Shown here: positions 7,773 through 16,717 of the stretch, one piece after another
Numbering within the stretch: the first letter of the stretch is position 1
How the letters are laid out: every line of letters begins with the position of its first letter
Assembly (NCBI RefSeq): GCF_002902525.1
Contig: NZ_PPQZ01000102.1
Location: 30,452-72,825 of the forward strand
Origin: Mammaliicoccus stepanovicii
GTDB lineage: Bacteria; Bacillota; Bacilli; Staphylococcales; Staphylococcaceae
DNA length: 42,374 nucleotides
Direction of reading: 5' to 3'
Position numbers and translations under genes: made by a program
Notes under the pieces: generated by a model
What the model was told of the DNA's origin: nothing
Seen by the model: the letters and a program-made list of their open reading frames with translations, nothing else
Database searches by the model: none

Positions 7773-8493
7773 AATTTACGCCTCGATTTATAATTATTTC
7801 ACCGAATTGATGTTTTTGAAAGACATCAATTTGTCTTAATTTCATCATTTCTAAAATTGCTAAAAATAGTGTAACCAACACGTTCGTCGATAAATCATTT
7901 GGTAACGTTTCGAAAAAACGATAACTTGATTGGTTTACTAATTGGGTATGTATATTGTTTGTTGCCATTTCTATCGTATATGAATCTTCATTGACGGTCA
8001 CTTTTTGAGGTTGGTTAAATTTTTGTCGTTTCTTAGTACGTTGATATGCTATTATCAAGTCTGTCAAATTTAAATCTAACGGTGCTCGCTTGTCATAAAC
8101 TTCTTCAAATTTAGATAAATCTGCAGGTTTTTTTACAAACAATTGCTCTCTTTCAATTTTTTTAGTATTAAGTAGGGAAGCATATTCTTTATAGTTTTGA
8201 TATTCTATTAATTGCCTCACTAAATCTTCCCTAGGATCGTCTTCGAATTCATCAATTTCGGCTGGCTGAGTTGGTAGTAATAATTTACTTTTTATCATTA
8301 GTAATTCAGCGGCCATGACTAAATATTCACTTGCAACATTAATTTCAAGTATCTTCATTTGATGGATATAACTTAAATATTGCTCTGTTAGTGACTTCAT
8401 TGGTATATCATAAATATCTATTTCATATTTTTGTATTAAATGAAGTAATAAGTCTAAAGGTCCTTCAAAGGCATCAAGTTTTACTTCATACAT
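7759..8493 (-). CDS. scpA: Segregation and condensation protein A
   Basis: Kleisin subunit of the bacterial Smc complex, bridging the two Smc heads and recruiting ScpB. The 244 residues begin with the family signature YEVKLDAFEGPLDLLLHLI, followed by YEIDIYDIPM and the helical neck-binding motif EYLVMAAELLMIKSKLLLP (about 57-76). The C-terminal winged helix ends the protein. It is the first gene of the scpAB-rluB unit. A TATAAT motif on the minus strand at 8543-8548 could be its -10 element, although no good -35 stands upstream. Confidence 0.95.
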   Translation of the reverse strand: MYEVKLDAFEGPLDLLLHLIQKYEIDIYDIPMKSLTEQYLSYIHQMKILEINVASEYLVMAAELLMIKSKLLLPTQPAEIDEFEDDPREDLVRQLIEYQNYKEYASLLNTKKIEREQLFVKKPADLSKFEEVYDKRAPLDLNLTDLIIAYQRTKKRQKFNQPQKVTVNEDSYTIEMATNNIHTQLVNQSSYRFFETLPNDLSTNVLVTLFLAILEMMKLRQIDVFQKHQFGEIIINRGVNYVSE

Positions 8494-8589
8494 TTAAGAC
8501 TTCCTCTTTTCTTTTCCTTTTGCGTGCATAAACCTTGGATTTATTATAACATGTTTACGTATTAAGATTCTATATTGTGAGGGATTACG

Positions 8590-9093
8590 ATGAATACAAA
8601 TATTATGGAATTCCATTATCATTTTCATGTATTAAGGCATTATTTTGAATGCCACGACATATTAGAAGATCACTGGAAAGCTCAAGATACTTATTCAAAG
8701 AATGATGCAATAGTAAGTTTGATATTATTCTCAACTGCTTGTTACCACTACAGACGTGATAATTTAGTAGGCGCACACAAAACTTATAAGAAAGCATTAC
8801 AAATTGCAGAGAATAACCACGATTTCAACCACTTAGGCATTGAAAAGATGCAATTTATAACAATTATAAATACTCAAATTATGCGAATTCTTGATGGTCA
8901 AAAATACGAAAACATTCAACTGCCTTTAACAATTTCTTGTTTACAAGCTTTAGAAACGACATATGCTGATTTCGAATTCAATTATAGTTTGGATGTTTCA
9001 GACTATATTAAACATCATCATTTAATGAGAGACCGTACTGAAGTGATAGAAAGTCGTAAACACGCATATCATATTCGACATTCTAAGCAATAA
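8590..9093 (+). CDS. ypuF: DUF309 family protein (YpuF-like)
   Basis: A 167-residue all-helical protein whose N-terminal half carries the DUF309 signature HYFECHDILEDHWK (about 16-29) and a following histidine-rich helix CYHYRRDN. The B. subtilis homologue ypuF also sits beside scpA, so position and sequence agree. The family's biochemical role is unknown to me; the conserved His/Glu/Asp set could bind a metal, but that is speculation. GAGGG lies upstream of the ATG. It is transcribed divergently from scpA, and its last codons overlap a small opposite-strand ORF at 9083-9190. Confidence 0.8.
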   Translation: MNTNIMEFHYHFHVLRHYFECHDILEDHWKAQDTYSKNDAIVSLILFSTACYHYRRDNLVGAHKTYKKALQIAENNHDFNHLGIEKMQFITIINTQIMRILDGQKYENIQLPLTISCLQALETTYADFEFNYSLDVSDYIKHHHLMRDRTEVIESRKHAYHIRHSKQ

Positions 9094-9190
9094 ATAACCA
9101 GTAAGCCAATCCCCATAAAATGATAAACGTTACTAAAAACGCAAGTGTTTTATATTTGTTTTTTTCGTTATTCTGTTTTTTGTTATTCAT
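9083..9190 (-). CDS. Predicted 35-residue single-pass membrane peptide
   Basis: A short ORF starting inside the last codons of xerD. ATG at 9190 is preceded by AAGGAG eight bases upstream, a strong ribosome-binding site, and the 8-nt overlap with the xerD stop suggests translational coupling. The product has a charged, Asn/Lys-rich head (MNNKKQNNEKNKYK) followed by about 20 hydrophobic residues including LAYWLF, as expected for a one-helix membrane peptide. The stop overlaps the end of ypuF on the other strand. I do not recognise a family. B. subtilis has a small membrane gene (yqzK) in the fur-xerD region, but on the other side of xerD, so equivalence is doubtful. Confidence 0.6.
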   Translation of the reverse strand: MNNKKQNNEKNKYKTLAFLVTFIILWGLAYWLFIA

Positions 9191-10091
9191 TGTAATGCTC
9201 CTTCTTTGCTCTTGGATGATAATTCATATACATGTCTCTAATTTGTTTTCTAGAGATATGTGTGTATAGCTGGGTTGTTGATATATCCGAATGACCTAAC
9301 ATTTCTTGTACTGCTCTTAAGTCAGCACCATTTTCTAGTAAATGTGTCGCAAACGAATGTCTTAAAGTATGCGGAGTTAACGTTTTCGTGATACCTTTTT
9401 CTAACCCTATTTTCTTTAAAATTTTCCAAAAACCTTGTCTCGAAAGACTGCCACCTCTGGCATTCAAAAACAATACATCAGTTACTTCTTTCTTTAATAA
9501 GTTTGGTCTTACTTCTTGAATATAATGACGTAATATATTCATTAACTGTTCACCTAAAGGTACGATTCTTTCTTTATTTCCTTTTCCAAATACTCGAACA
9601 AATCCCATCGTCAAATTGACATCTTCAACTTTAAGTTGGATTAATTCCGATACGCGTACGCCTGTCCCATATAGCAACTCCAACATGACGCGGTCTCGCT
9701 CGTCCCGATAATTCGTAATATGTGAAAATGTTAATAGCTGATTCACTTCATCTTCACTTAAAACGTCAGGTAATTTTTGCTCGTATTTAGGTGTTTCAAT
9801 TAGAATTGTTGGATCTTTAACAGCGTATTTTTCTCTAATCGCAAATTGATGAAAGCTCCTAATCGTTGCAGCTAATCTGGCAATAGATTTGGATGACTTT
9901 CCTTCCTTTTTAAGATGAGCAAAATATTTTTGAATTACGATGCGATCAACATTATCTATATGACTCACTTTCTGTTCTGTAAGGTATTCGTTATATTGTT
10001 TTAAATCTCGATTATATGATTGAATCGTATTTGGACTTAGACCTTTTTCTAGCCTTATAAAATCTATAAATTCATTTATTATTTGCTGCAA
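9183..10091 (-). CDS. xerD: Site-specific tyrosine recombinase XerD
   Basis: Chromosome dimer resolvase subunit that acts with XerC at dif. The 302 residues comprise an N-terminal SAM-like core-binding domain (about 1-90) and a catalytic domain with the full set R146, K170, H241, R244, H267 and nucleophile Y276. I accept the TTG start at 10091 because it is preceded by GAGGTGA at a suitable distance and gives the usual N-terminus. It lies downstream of fur on the same strand, as in Bacillus, but a terminator separates the two, so xerD probably also has its own promoter. Confidence 0.95.
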   Translation of the reverse strand: MQQIINEFIDFIRLEKGLSPNTIQSYNRDLKQYNEYLTEQKVSHIDNVDRIVIQKYFAHLKKEGKSSKSIARLAATIRSFHQFAIREKYAVKDPTILIETPKYEQKLPDVLSEDEVNQLLTFSHITNYRDERDRVMLELLYGTGVRVSELIQLKVEDVNLTMGFVRVFGKGNKERIVPLGEQLMNILRHYIQEVRPNLLKKEVTDVLFLNARGGSLSRQGFWKILKKIGLEKGITKTLTPHTLRHSFATHLLENGADLRAVQEMLGHSDISTTQLYTHISRKQIRDMYMNYHPRAKKEHYNE

Positions 10092-10123
10092 AAAATCACC
10101 TCATTATTAATCATATTTTACCA

Positions 10124-10173
10124 TAAAAAAAGACATCACTAAAATTAGTATAAAACTTCATTTAGTAAAGTCT
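10124..10173 (-). terminator. Terminator of fur
   Basis: On the minus strand 10161-10173 pairs with 10131-10143 over 13 positions (one T-T mismatch, one G-U), and a T-run at 10130-10125 follows. It lies between the fur stop and the xerD start. Confidence 0.8.
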
Positions 10174-10185
10174 ATTTTGAATATC

Positions 10186-10626
10186 TTATTCCTCACGGCA
10201 TCTATGACAAATTCCATGAAATGTTAATCGATGGTCTAAAATTTTAAAATTAAATTCTCTTTCAACACGCTTTTCTACATCGTCTAATAAATCTTCTTCT
10301 ATTTCATCAACTGTGCCACATTCCATACAAACCATGTGGTGATGAAAGTGTTTTGCACCTTCTTTTCTTAAATCAAATCGTGCAACACCGTCTCCGAAGT
10401 TGATTTTGTCTACAACTTTCAATTCTGCTAATAATTCAAGTGTACGATAAACAGTCGCTAAGCCTATCTCAGGTGCCTTGTCTTTAACTTTAAGATAAAC
10501 ATCTTCAGCACTTAAATGATCAGATTCATTCTCAAGTAACACTCTTACCGTCGCTTCTCTTTGTGGCGTTAATTTATAAGAAGCTTTGTGTAATTGTTCT
10601 TTTACTCTTTGTATACGTTCTTCCAA
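10186..10626 (-). CDS. fur: Ferric uptake regulator Fur
   Basis: Metal-sensing repressor of 146 residues. The N-terminal winged helix (about 1-85) includes the recognition segment GLATVYRTLELL. The C-terminal dimerisation domain holds the metal-binding run HFHHHMVC and two CxxC pairs (CMEC and CHRC) for the structural zinc. Location between xerD and nudF matches B. subtilis fur rather than perR or zur. The start is TTG at 10626 with AGGTG upstream. It is expected to repress iron-uptake genes with Fe(II); no clear Fur box was identified in its own leader. Confidence 0.9.
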   Translation of the reverse strand: MEERIQRVKEQLHKASYKLTPQREATVRVLLENESDHLSAEDVYLKVKDKAPEIGLATVYRTLELLAELKVVDKINFGDGVARFDLRKEGAKHFHHHMVCMECGTVDEIEEDLLDDVEKRVEREFNFKILDHRLTFHGICHRCREE

Positions 10627-10727
10627 GTTGACACCTACTTCCTCAAATAAAACTCATTCTTAATTAGAAACTTATTCGTATACTAAAATACCAATATTTT
10701 TATTAAAAAGCAAGAAGAAATGCTCCT

Positions 10728-11270
10728 TTATTTAGAATGATTATAATTTAGCAATAAATATTGAAATGCGATTAATGTTTTTGCATCTTCAATGTGCCCA
10801 GAAGAAACGCGTCTCTTTACCTCATCAATACTTAATTTCTTGATATTTAAAAATTCATCTTCGTCTAAATCCGCTTTTCCTTCTTTCAAATTATTAGCGA
10901 AGTAGATACTTATTTTCTCATTTGCAAAACCTGGACAGCCATATACTTCACCAATTAGTGTTAAATCTTCAGTATAATATCCAGTTTCTTCTTCTAATTC
11001 TCTAATCGCAGCACTTTCTCTTTTTTCACCAACTTCAAGTTTACCTGCTGGAATTTCTATTAATGTATGTTCTAAAGCTTTTCTAAATTGTTCAACAACT
11101 ATGACTTCATTATTAGGTGTTAATGCGAGTATCGAAACTGCACCATTATGTAGTACGATTTCCCTTTCACTCGTTTCACCATTAGGAAGTTTTACTTTGT
11201 GTTTTTCAAGGTTAATAATTTTACCTTTATATATTACTTCTTTTGATATTGTATCTTCTGATAATTTCAC
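10728..11270 (-). CDS. nudF: ADP-ribose pyrophosphatase (Nudix hydrolase)
   Basis: Hydrolyses ADP-ribose to AMP and ribose-5-phosphate. The 180-residue protein has a complete Nudix box between residues 76 and 98: G76, then E and REL-EE-G in GEKRESAAIRELEEETGY. The residues before it (VEQFRKALEHTLIEIPAGK) match the ADP-ribose-specific branch. The start is GTG at 11268-11270 with AGAGGT upstream. It corresponds in position to B. subtilis yqkG (nudF), just before fur and divergent from the yqkF-type reductase, so function and synteny agree. Confidence 0.9.
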   Translation of the reverse strand: MKLSEDTISKEVIYKGKIINLEKHKVKLPNGETSEREIVLHNGAVSILALTPNNEVIVVEQFRKALEHTLIEIPAGKLEVGEKRESAAIRELEEETGYYTEDLTLIGEVYGCPGFANEKISIYFANNLKEGKADLDEDEFLNIKKLSIDEVKRRVSSGHIEDAKTLIAFQYLLLNYNHSK

Positions 11271-11346
11271 TTGAGTGTACCTCTTTTCATTTTAATAATT
11301 TATCTGATAAACTTAATATATAAAGTGTAGCGAAAGGAGCTTTAAT

Positions 11347-12258
11347 ATGCAAAAAAATACATTAAAAAGTGGACTTGAGATTTCTGAAGTCGGTTTAGGA
11401 TGCATGAGTTTAGGTACTAATATTGATAAAGCTCAACCTATCGTTGAAGAAGCAATAAATCAAGGTATTACTTACTTTGATACTGCGGATTTATATGATT
11501 TTGGCGAAAATGAAAAATTACTTGGTACAATTTTAAAACAATATAAACAGAACCACAATATTGTTATTGGTTCAAAAGTTGGTAATCACTTTAATAAGGA
11601 AACTAAAGAAAAGTATTGGGATCCATCTAAAGAGCATATTATATCAAGCATAAAAGACTCGCTTCTTAGACTTAACCTAGAACAACTTGATTTATATATG
11701 TTGCATGGCGGTACTATTGAAGATAATAAAGACGAAACGATAGAAGCATTTGAAAGACTTAAAGAAGAAGGATTAATTAAAGCTTACGGCATTTCATCAA
11801 TTAGACCTAATGTTATCGATTATTATTTGAATAACAGTAATATTGAAACTATTATGATGCAATTTAGCCTATTAGATAATAGACCAGAATCACTTATAAA
11901 CAAAATCGAAGAACAAGGCGTAAAAATATTGGCGAGAGGCCCTGTTTCTAAAGGTTTATTAACAGATAATCATCAAACAGTTCTTGATAATAAATTTAAA
12001 GATGGCTTCTTAGATTACAATAGTAATGACTTGGAAAGTACAATCAAAAAATTAGACCAAGCATTTGAAAGTTTATCTACGTTAACATTTAATTATTTAA
12101 AATCATTCGATGCCCTTGGCTCAATTATTACAGGTGCTAGCTCACCAGAACAAATTATTTCAAACGTAAAACATTACAATGAACCCTTAACAGATGAGCA
12201 ATTGAATCATGCACGTTCTATAGTTAAAAATTTAGAATTTAAAGATCACTTAATTTAA
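11347..12258 (+). CDS. Aldo-keto reductase (YqkF-like)
   Basis: NAD(P)H-dependent oxidoreductase of the aldo-keto reductase superfamily, 303 residues in a TIM barrel. It has the cofactor/active-site motifs YFDTADLYDFGENEKLLG (catalytic D and Y), the catalytic lysine in IVIGSKVG, and a catalytic-site histidine in LDLYMLHGG. The end region SIITGASSPEQI is the usual NADP-binding loop. AAGGAG precedes the ATG. In B. subtilis the divergent neighbour of nudF is yqkF, the same kind of enzyme. The substrate is unknown. A strong hairpin terminator follows at 12286-12324. Confidence 0.85.
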   Translation: MQKNTLKSGLEISEVGLGCMSLGTNIDKAQPIVEEAINQGITYFDTADLYDFGENEKLLGTILKQYKQNHNIVIGSKVGNHFNKETKEKYWDPSKEHIISSIKDSLLRLNLEQLDLYMLHGGTIEDNKDETIEAFERLKEEGLIKAYGISSIRPNVIDYYLNNSNIETIMMQFSLLDNRPESLINKIEEQGVKILARGPVSKGLLTDNHQTVLDNKFKDGFLDYNSNDLESTIKKLDQAFESLSTLTFNYLKSFDALGSIITGASSPEQIISNVKHYNEPLTDEQLNHARSIVKNLEFKDHLI

Positions 12259-12285
12259 TCTCACCAGATCATAGTTAATCTACGT

Positions 12286-12324
12286 AAACAACCTAGGACA
12301 TAAATGAATAGTCCTAGGTTGTTT
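12286..12324. terminator. Bidirectional terminator between two convergent genes
   Basis: 12286-12299 and 12311-12324 are a perfect 14-bp inverted repeat (AAACAACCTAGGAC) with an 11-base loop. It separates the aldo-keto reductase gene on the plus strand from the dehydrogenase gene on the minus strand. The flanking T-runs are short, so efficiency is uncertain. Confidence 0.8.
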
Positions 12325-12336
12325 ATTTGTACCCAT

Positions 12337-13098
12337 TTATAGTTTTTTACTTAAAAATGATTTTTTAAATAACTTCTCTATTGTTCTAGGTGCTAATTGG
12401 TAAAATCTTAGACCTAAATCCATCCACTTTGGTTCATTAATTTCAATTTTCTTCTTAATGATGCCTTTTACAATTTGATCTCCTAAATCATTCACATCTA
12501 ATTGTATTTGTTCAGTTAATCGTTGAAAAGTTCCTGACGGATCGGCTTTAGTATGAAATTCAGATTTAAATGGTCCTGGGTTAATCGTTAGTATATGCAA
12601 ATCTTCACGTTCAAGTCTAAGTGAATTAGTAAAACTTATAAGTGCGGCTTTAGATGCAGCATAATGACTACCATATGGCGTTGTAACTTTTCCTGAAATG
12701 GATGCAATATTAACGACAGATGCATGTCGGTTAAGGAATGGCAAAACAATATTTAACAACTCAATCAGATTTACTAGATTAGTGTTATAAATATCTTTGA
12801 TTTCAGCGTTAGAATGTTGTTCATTACTCTTGAAATATCCTAAACCCGCATTATTAATTATCCCATCAAACTTAGCATGTTCGCTCAGTTTATCTCTTAC
12901 ATATTTATGATTTATTTCAGAATTTAAATCCAATAATATGACATCAATGATATTAGCGTATTTGTTTTGTAGTAGTGTTGCTTTTTCTTCATTTCGTACA
13001 ACAATAGTCACAAATGCTCCACATTCATTTAAAGAACGAATTAAACTTTCACCTAAAGAACCGGTTGCACCTGTAATGATATAATGTTTACCTAGCAT
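12337..13098 (-). CDS. Short-chain dehydrogenase/reductase (YqjQ-like)
   Basis: Classical SDR fold of 253 residues with cofactor motif TGATGSLG (about 9-16), structural motif NNAG in IINNAGLGY, catalytic serine in NIASISGK and catalytic YAASK, then INPGPFKSEF. A hydrophobic or basic tail (KKSFLSKKL) is at the C-terminus. The substrate cannot be deduced. Its place near proC, rnz and zwf corresponds to B. subtilis yqjQ. It is transcribed divergently from proC across a 140-bp gap. Confidence 0.85.
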   Translation of the reverse strand: MLGKHYIITGATGSLGESLIRSLNECGAFVTIVVRNEEKATLLQNKYANIIDVILLDLNSEINHKYVRDKLSEHAKFDGIINNAGLGYFKSNEQHSNAEIKDIYNTNLVNLIELLNIVLPFLNRHASVVNIASISGKVTTPYGSHYAASKAALISFTNSLRLEREDLHILTINPGPFKSEFHTKADPSGTFQRLTEQIQLDVNDLGDQIVKGIIKKKIEINEPKWMDLGLRFYQLAPRTIEKLFKKSFLSKKL

Positions 13099-13175
13099 AT
13101 GTATCCATCCCTTTAATTAATATATTTAATGTAACATATCTTCATCGTTCATGACGAAATATGTTCACAACCTTT

Positions 13176-13203
13176 TTGACATAAAGATTTAATTCTTTAT
13201 AAT
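13176..13203 (+). promoter_or_regulatory. Sigma-A promoter of proC
   Basis: TTGACA at 13176-13181 and TATAAT at 13198-13203 are both perfect consensus hexamers, separated by 16 bp. The proC start codon is 36 bases downstream of the -10 element. This is the best-matching promoter I found in the window. Confidence 0.85.
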
Positions 13204-13238
13204 TAAATATGAAATCATACGGAAGTGAGTGATACAAT

Positions 13239-14054
13239 ATGAAAATCGTATTTTACGGTTCTGGAAACATGGCAAATGCTATTTTTACAGGCATTATTAA
13301 TAGTGAGTCTGTAGCGCCAGAAAATATTTATTTAACAAACAAATCAAATCAAGAAGCACTTGAAGATTATCATGATGCTTTAGGTGTAAGTTATAGTTAT
13401 GATGATGCTGAGTTATTGAAAGATGCGGATTATGTATTCTTAAGTACTAAGCCTTATGACTTTCTGAAGTTAGCTGAAAGAATAAGACCTTATATTAATG
13501 ACAATAATAAGTTTATATCGATAATGGCAGGTCTTCCTATAAGTTATATTAGAGAAAATCTACAAAAGGATAACCCAATAGCGAGAATTATGCCAAATAC
13601 AAATGCACATGTTGGCCATTCAGTCACAGGCATTAGTTTTTCAACAAACTTTGGACCTACTTCGAAACAAGAAGTACTTACACTAATTGAAGCATTTGGT
13701 ACTGCCTTAGAAGTGAAAGAAGATCATTTACATCAAGTTACAGCAATTACAGGCAGTGGCCCTGCATTTTTATACCATGTATTTGAGCAATACGTAAATG
13801 CAGGTACTAAACTAGGTATCGAAAAATCTCAAGTAGAAGAATCTATTAAAGAACTTATAATAGGAACAGGCAAAATGATAGAACGATCTGATTTAAAAAT
13901 GGAACAACTCAGAAAAAATATTACATCTAAAGGTGGTACGACACAAGCAGGTTTAAATGCTTTAAGTAACCACGATATAGAGGCTGTATTCTTAGATTGT
14001 TTAAATGCAGCAGTTAAAAGAAGTATCGAACTTGCAGAAACAGAAGATGATTAA
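13239..14054 (+). CDS. proC: Pyrroline-5-carboxylate reductase
   Basis: Last enzyme of proline synthesis, reducing 1-pyrroline-5-carboxylate with NAD(P)H. The 271-residue protein begins with the Rossmann motif FYGSGNMANAIFTGI, followed by the family blocks IARIMPNTNAHVG, ITGSGPAFLYH and the C-terminal signature TSKGGTTQAGL. GGAAGTGAGTG lies upstream of the ATG. A consensus promoter precedes it and a terminator shared with the convergent rnz follows, so it is monocistronic. Position matches B. subtilis proI (yqjO). Confidence 0.95.
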   Translation: MKIVFYGSGNMANAIFTGIINSESVAPENIYLTNKSNQEALEDYHDALGVSYSYDDAELLKDADYVFLSTKPYDFLKLAERIRPYINDNNKFISIMAGLPISYIRENLQKDNPIARIMPNTNAHVGHSVTGISFSTNFGPTSKQEVLTLIEAFGTALEVKEDHLHQVTAITGSGPAFLYHVFEQYVNAGTKLGIEKSQVEESIKELIIGTGKMIERSDLKMEQLRKNITSKGGTTQAGLNALSNHDIEAVFLDCLNAAVKRSIELAETEDD

Positions 14055-14056
14055 AC

Positions 14057-14093
14057 AATAAGAAGCCACACCACTTTGGTGAGGCTTCTTATT
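14057..14093. terminator. Bidirectional terminator between proC and rnz
   Basis: 14057-14067 pairs perfectly with 14083-14093, and inside it CACCA/TGGTG extends the stem after one A-A mismatch. It ends two bases before the stop codon region of rnz on the opposite strand, serving both convergent genes. Confidence 0.85.
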
Positions 14094-15009
14094 ATATTTG
14101 GAAATTATCATAATCTTTAACAAACTTTATGTCTTGTGTTGTTGTTTGTTGTATATCATGTTCAATTTCATTTACTTCTTCTAATTCATATCGATTTGAA
14201 AGATGTGTAAACAATCCTTTTTTTACATTTGCATTCTTCATCAATTGAAGCACATCATCTATATGACTATGATGATAAGAATTGGCTAACTGTTTGTCAC
14301 CTTCAATATATGTTGTCTCATGGACAATTAGGTCAGCATTATGTGCTAATATTGCTTGATTTTCACATATCATTGTATCTCCAAATATCGTAATGACTTT
14401 TCCTTTTTGTTTAGATCCTTTAAAGTTTTTAGATTGGTAAATTTGACCATTATATTCAAATGTTTCATCTGCTTTAACTTTTTGATAAAGTGGTCCTGGT
14501 TCCATACCTAATGCTTTAAGTTTAGCAACATCTAACTTCCCTTCAATATCAGGTGCTTCAATCCTATAACCTACAGATAATATCCCATGTTTAAGTGGAA
14601 GTGCTTGAACGTGAAATCCATTTATATTTAAATTGATTTCTGTATCAAATTCGTTTATTGTCATTTGATAATTTAAATTTGATTGAGAAATCTCCAAAGC
14701 AGTTTCTATAAATTTGGCGATTCCTTTTGGTCCAATAATAGTTAGCGGTTTATCTTTACCGCCTTGGAAAGAGCGACTCGTTAATAATCCCGGCAAACCA
14801 AATATATGATCGCCATGTAAATGGGTTATAAATATATGACTCACTTTACCTAATTTAATACCAGTATGAAGTACTCTATGTTGAGTTGCTTCACCAACAT
14901 CAAATAACCAAATTTGATTTTCATATGGTAAGCAATTAAAGGCAATCGATTGCGTATTTCTTTCTTTAGTTGGTAAGCCGGCACTTGTGCCTAAAAATGT
15001 TAATTCCAT
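14092..15009 (-). CDS. rnz: Ribonuclease Z (tRNA 3' endonuclease)
   Basis: Zinc-dependent endonuclease that removes the 3' trailer from CCA-less tRNA precursors. It is a 305-residue metallo-beta-lactamase fold protein. It opens with [17 protein letters not shown], has the metal site [15 protein letters not shown] (about 61-75), then GDT in [16 protein letters not shown] in VHETTY, and HSH in YHHSHI with a final FTHLSNRY. All metal ligands are present. AAGGAGG is seven bases upstream of the ATG. It corresponds to B. subtilis yqjK, next to zwf. Confidence 0.96.
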   Translation of the reverse strand: MELTFLGTSAGLPTKERNTQSIAFNCLPYENQIWLFDVGEATQHRVLHTGIKLGKVSHIFITHLHGDHIFGLPGLLTSRSFQGGKDKPLTIIGPKGIAKFIETALEISQSNLNYQMTINEFDTEINLNINGFHVQALPLKHGILSVGYRIEAPDIEGKLDVAKLKALGMEPGPLYQKVKADETFEYNGQIYQSKNFKGSKQKGKVITIFGDTMICENQAILAHNADLIVHETTYIEGDKQLANSYHHSHIDDVLQLMKNANVKKGLFTHLSNRYELEEVNEIEHDIQQTTTQDIKFVKDYDNFQI

Positions 15010-15147
15010 CGTCTTCCTCCTTACGAAATTATTATAACACGTTCAATTTATATAATTATCAAAATAAAAAAATTAATCCCTATTTCCTCGATGGATTTAC
15101 ATTTTATGAAAATGACAGTTTAAATTAAAGAATATCAAGAAGTATCA

Positions 15148-15156
15148 TGTTATAAT
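15148..15156 (+). promoter_or_regulatory. Extended -10 promoter element of zwf
   Basis: TGTTATAAT is a perfect extended -10 motif 42 bases ahead of the zwf start codon. No recognisable -35 hexamer stands 16-18 bases upstream. Confidence 0.55.
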
Positions 15157-15198
15157 AAATGATATTGAAAATAGTGAAAAAGTTAGAGAATCGAGGTA

Positions 15199-16689
15199 AT
15201 GAATTTGACAACGGAAACTAAAAACATCCCATGTTTAATCACAATATTTGGGGCTACTGGTGATTTAAGTCATCGTAAACTATTCCCATCTATTTTCCAT
15301 TTATATCAACAAAACCAACTTAATGAGAACATTGCAATTATAGGCGTTGGTAGAAGAGATTGGACTACTGACAAATTTAGATCTGAAATTAAATCCTCAG
15401 TAGAAAAACATGTCCAAGATACAGACAAACTAGATGAATTTATGGAACATGTTTTTTATCAATCACATGATGTCAGTGATGCTTCAAGTTACCAAGATTT
15501 GCTAGAGTTTTCAGAAGATCTTGATTCTAAATTCAAACTAGATGGTAACCGTTTATTTTATTTAGCTATGGCACCACAATTTTTTGGTACTGTGACAGAT
15601 TTCTTGAAATCTTCTGGATTAACGAAGACAAAAGGATTTAAACGACTAATCATTGAAAAACCTTTCGGAAATGACTTAGCGTCTGCCGAAGAATTAAATA
15701 AACAAATTAGAAGATCATTCAAAGAAGAAGAGATTTTCCGTATAGACCATTATTTAGGTAAAGACATGGTACAAAATATCGAAGTACTAAGATTTGCTAA
15801 CGCTATGTTTGAACCTCTATGGAATAACAAATATATTTCTAACGTCCAAGTTACTTCATCTGAAATTTTAGGTGTTGAAGATCGTGGTGGATACTATGAA
15901 AATAGCGGTGCATTAAAGGATATGTTCCAAAACCATATGCTACAAATGGTCGCGTTACTAGCAATGGAACCACCTATCAGTTTAAATAGCGAAGATGTAA
16001 GAAATGAAAAAGTAAAAGTATTACGCTCAATTAGACCACTAGATGAATCTGAAGTTAAACAGAATTTTGTTAGAGGACAATATGATCGCGGTAAGATCGA
16101 AGGCGAAGAAGTTAAGAGCTATCGTGAAGAAGATAAAGTAGCTGAAGATTCAAATACACCTACATTTGTTGCAGGTAAACTTTTAATTGATAATTTCAGA
16201 TGGGCTGGTGTACCTTTCTTCATTAGAACTGGGAAAAGAATGAAGAAGAAAGGTATCCAAGTTATCGTTGAATTTAAAGAAGTCCCAATGAACTTATATT
16301 ATCAAAGAGATAATCAGTTAGAATCTAATTTACTCGTTATTAACATTCAACCAAATGAAGGATTGTCGTTGCATTTAAATGCTAAAAAACATGTACAAGG
16401 TATTGAAACAGAACCTGTGCAATTATCATATTCTATGAGTGCTCAAGACAAGATGAATACTGTAGATGCGTATGAAAATTTAATTTATGATTGTCTAAAA
16501 GGCGATTCGACAAACTTTACACATTGGGAAGAATTAAAAGCGACATGGAAATATGTGGATATCATTCAAAATGTATGGGATGATGATAAAGCACCATTCC
16601 CTAATTATAGAGCTGGCACAAATGGACCTATTAAGAGTCAATTACTGTTGTCAGTTGACGGATTTAAATGGTGGGACGATATTAACTAA
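15199..16689 (+). CDS. zwf: Glucose-6-phosphate 1-dehydrogenase
   Basis: First enzyme of the oxidative pentose phosphate pathway, producing NADPH and 6-phosphogluconolactone. The 496 residues include the nucleotide motif FGATGDLSHRKLFPS, the conserved IIEKPFG, the active-site signature RIDHYLGKDMVQNI, and the substrate-side motif FFIRTGKRM. The ATG at 15199 is only two to three bases after GAGGT; a TTG two codons later (15205) is better spaced and may be the true start, trimming two residues. An AraC-type regulator gene follows after 28 nt, and gnd, the pathway's third enzyme, lies nearby on the opposite strand. Confidence 0.95.
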   Translation: MNLTTETKNIPCLITIFGATGDLSHRKLFPSIFHLYQQNQLNENIAIIGVGRRDWTTDKFRSEIKSSVEKHVQDTDKLDEFMEHVFYQSHDVSDASSYQDLLEFSEDLDSKFKLDGNRLFYLAMAPQFFGTVTDFLKSSGLTKTKGFKRLIIEKPFGNDLASAEELNKQIRRSFKEEEIFRIDHYLGKDMVQNIEVLRFANAMFEPLWNNKYISNVQVTSSEILGVEDRGGYYENSGALKDMFQNHMLQMVALLAMEPPISLNSEDVRNEKVKVLRSIRPLDESEVKQNFVRGQYDRGKIEGEEVKSYREEDKVAEDSNTPTFVAGKLLIDNFRWAGVPFFIRTGKRMKKKGIQVIVEFKEVPMNLYYQRDNQLESNLLVINIQPNEGLSLHLNAKKHVQGIETEPVQLSYSMSAQDKMNTVDAYENLIYDCLKGDSTNFTHWEELKATWKYVDIIQNVWDDDKAPFPNYRAGTNGPIKSQLLLSVDGFKWWDDIN

Positions 16690-16717
16690 TCTTTCTACCT
16701 ACAGGAGTGACTGAACA

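Noticed and set aside
9074-9080. 0A-box core TTCGACA/TGTCGAA, also at 16506-16512 and 23887-23893
   Set aside because: All three lie inside coding sequence. About five matches to a 7-mer are expected by chance over both strands, so they are no evidence for Spo0A targets.
10680-10730. Terminator behind nudF
   Set aside because: An eight-pair stem with two G-U pairs and an interrupted T-run; possible but too weak to list as a feature.
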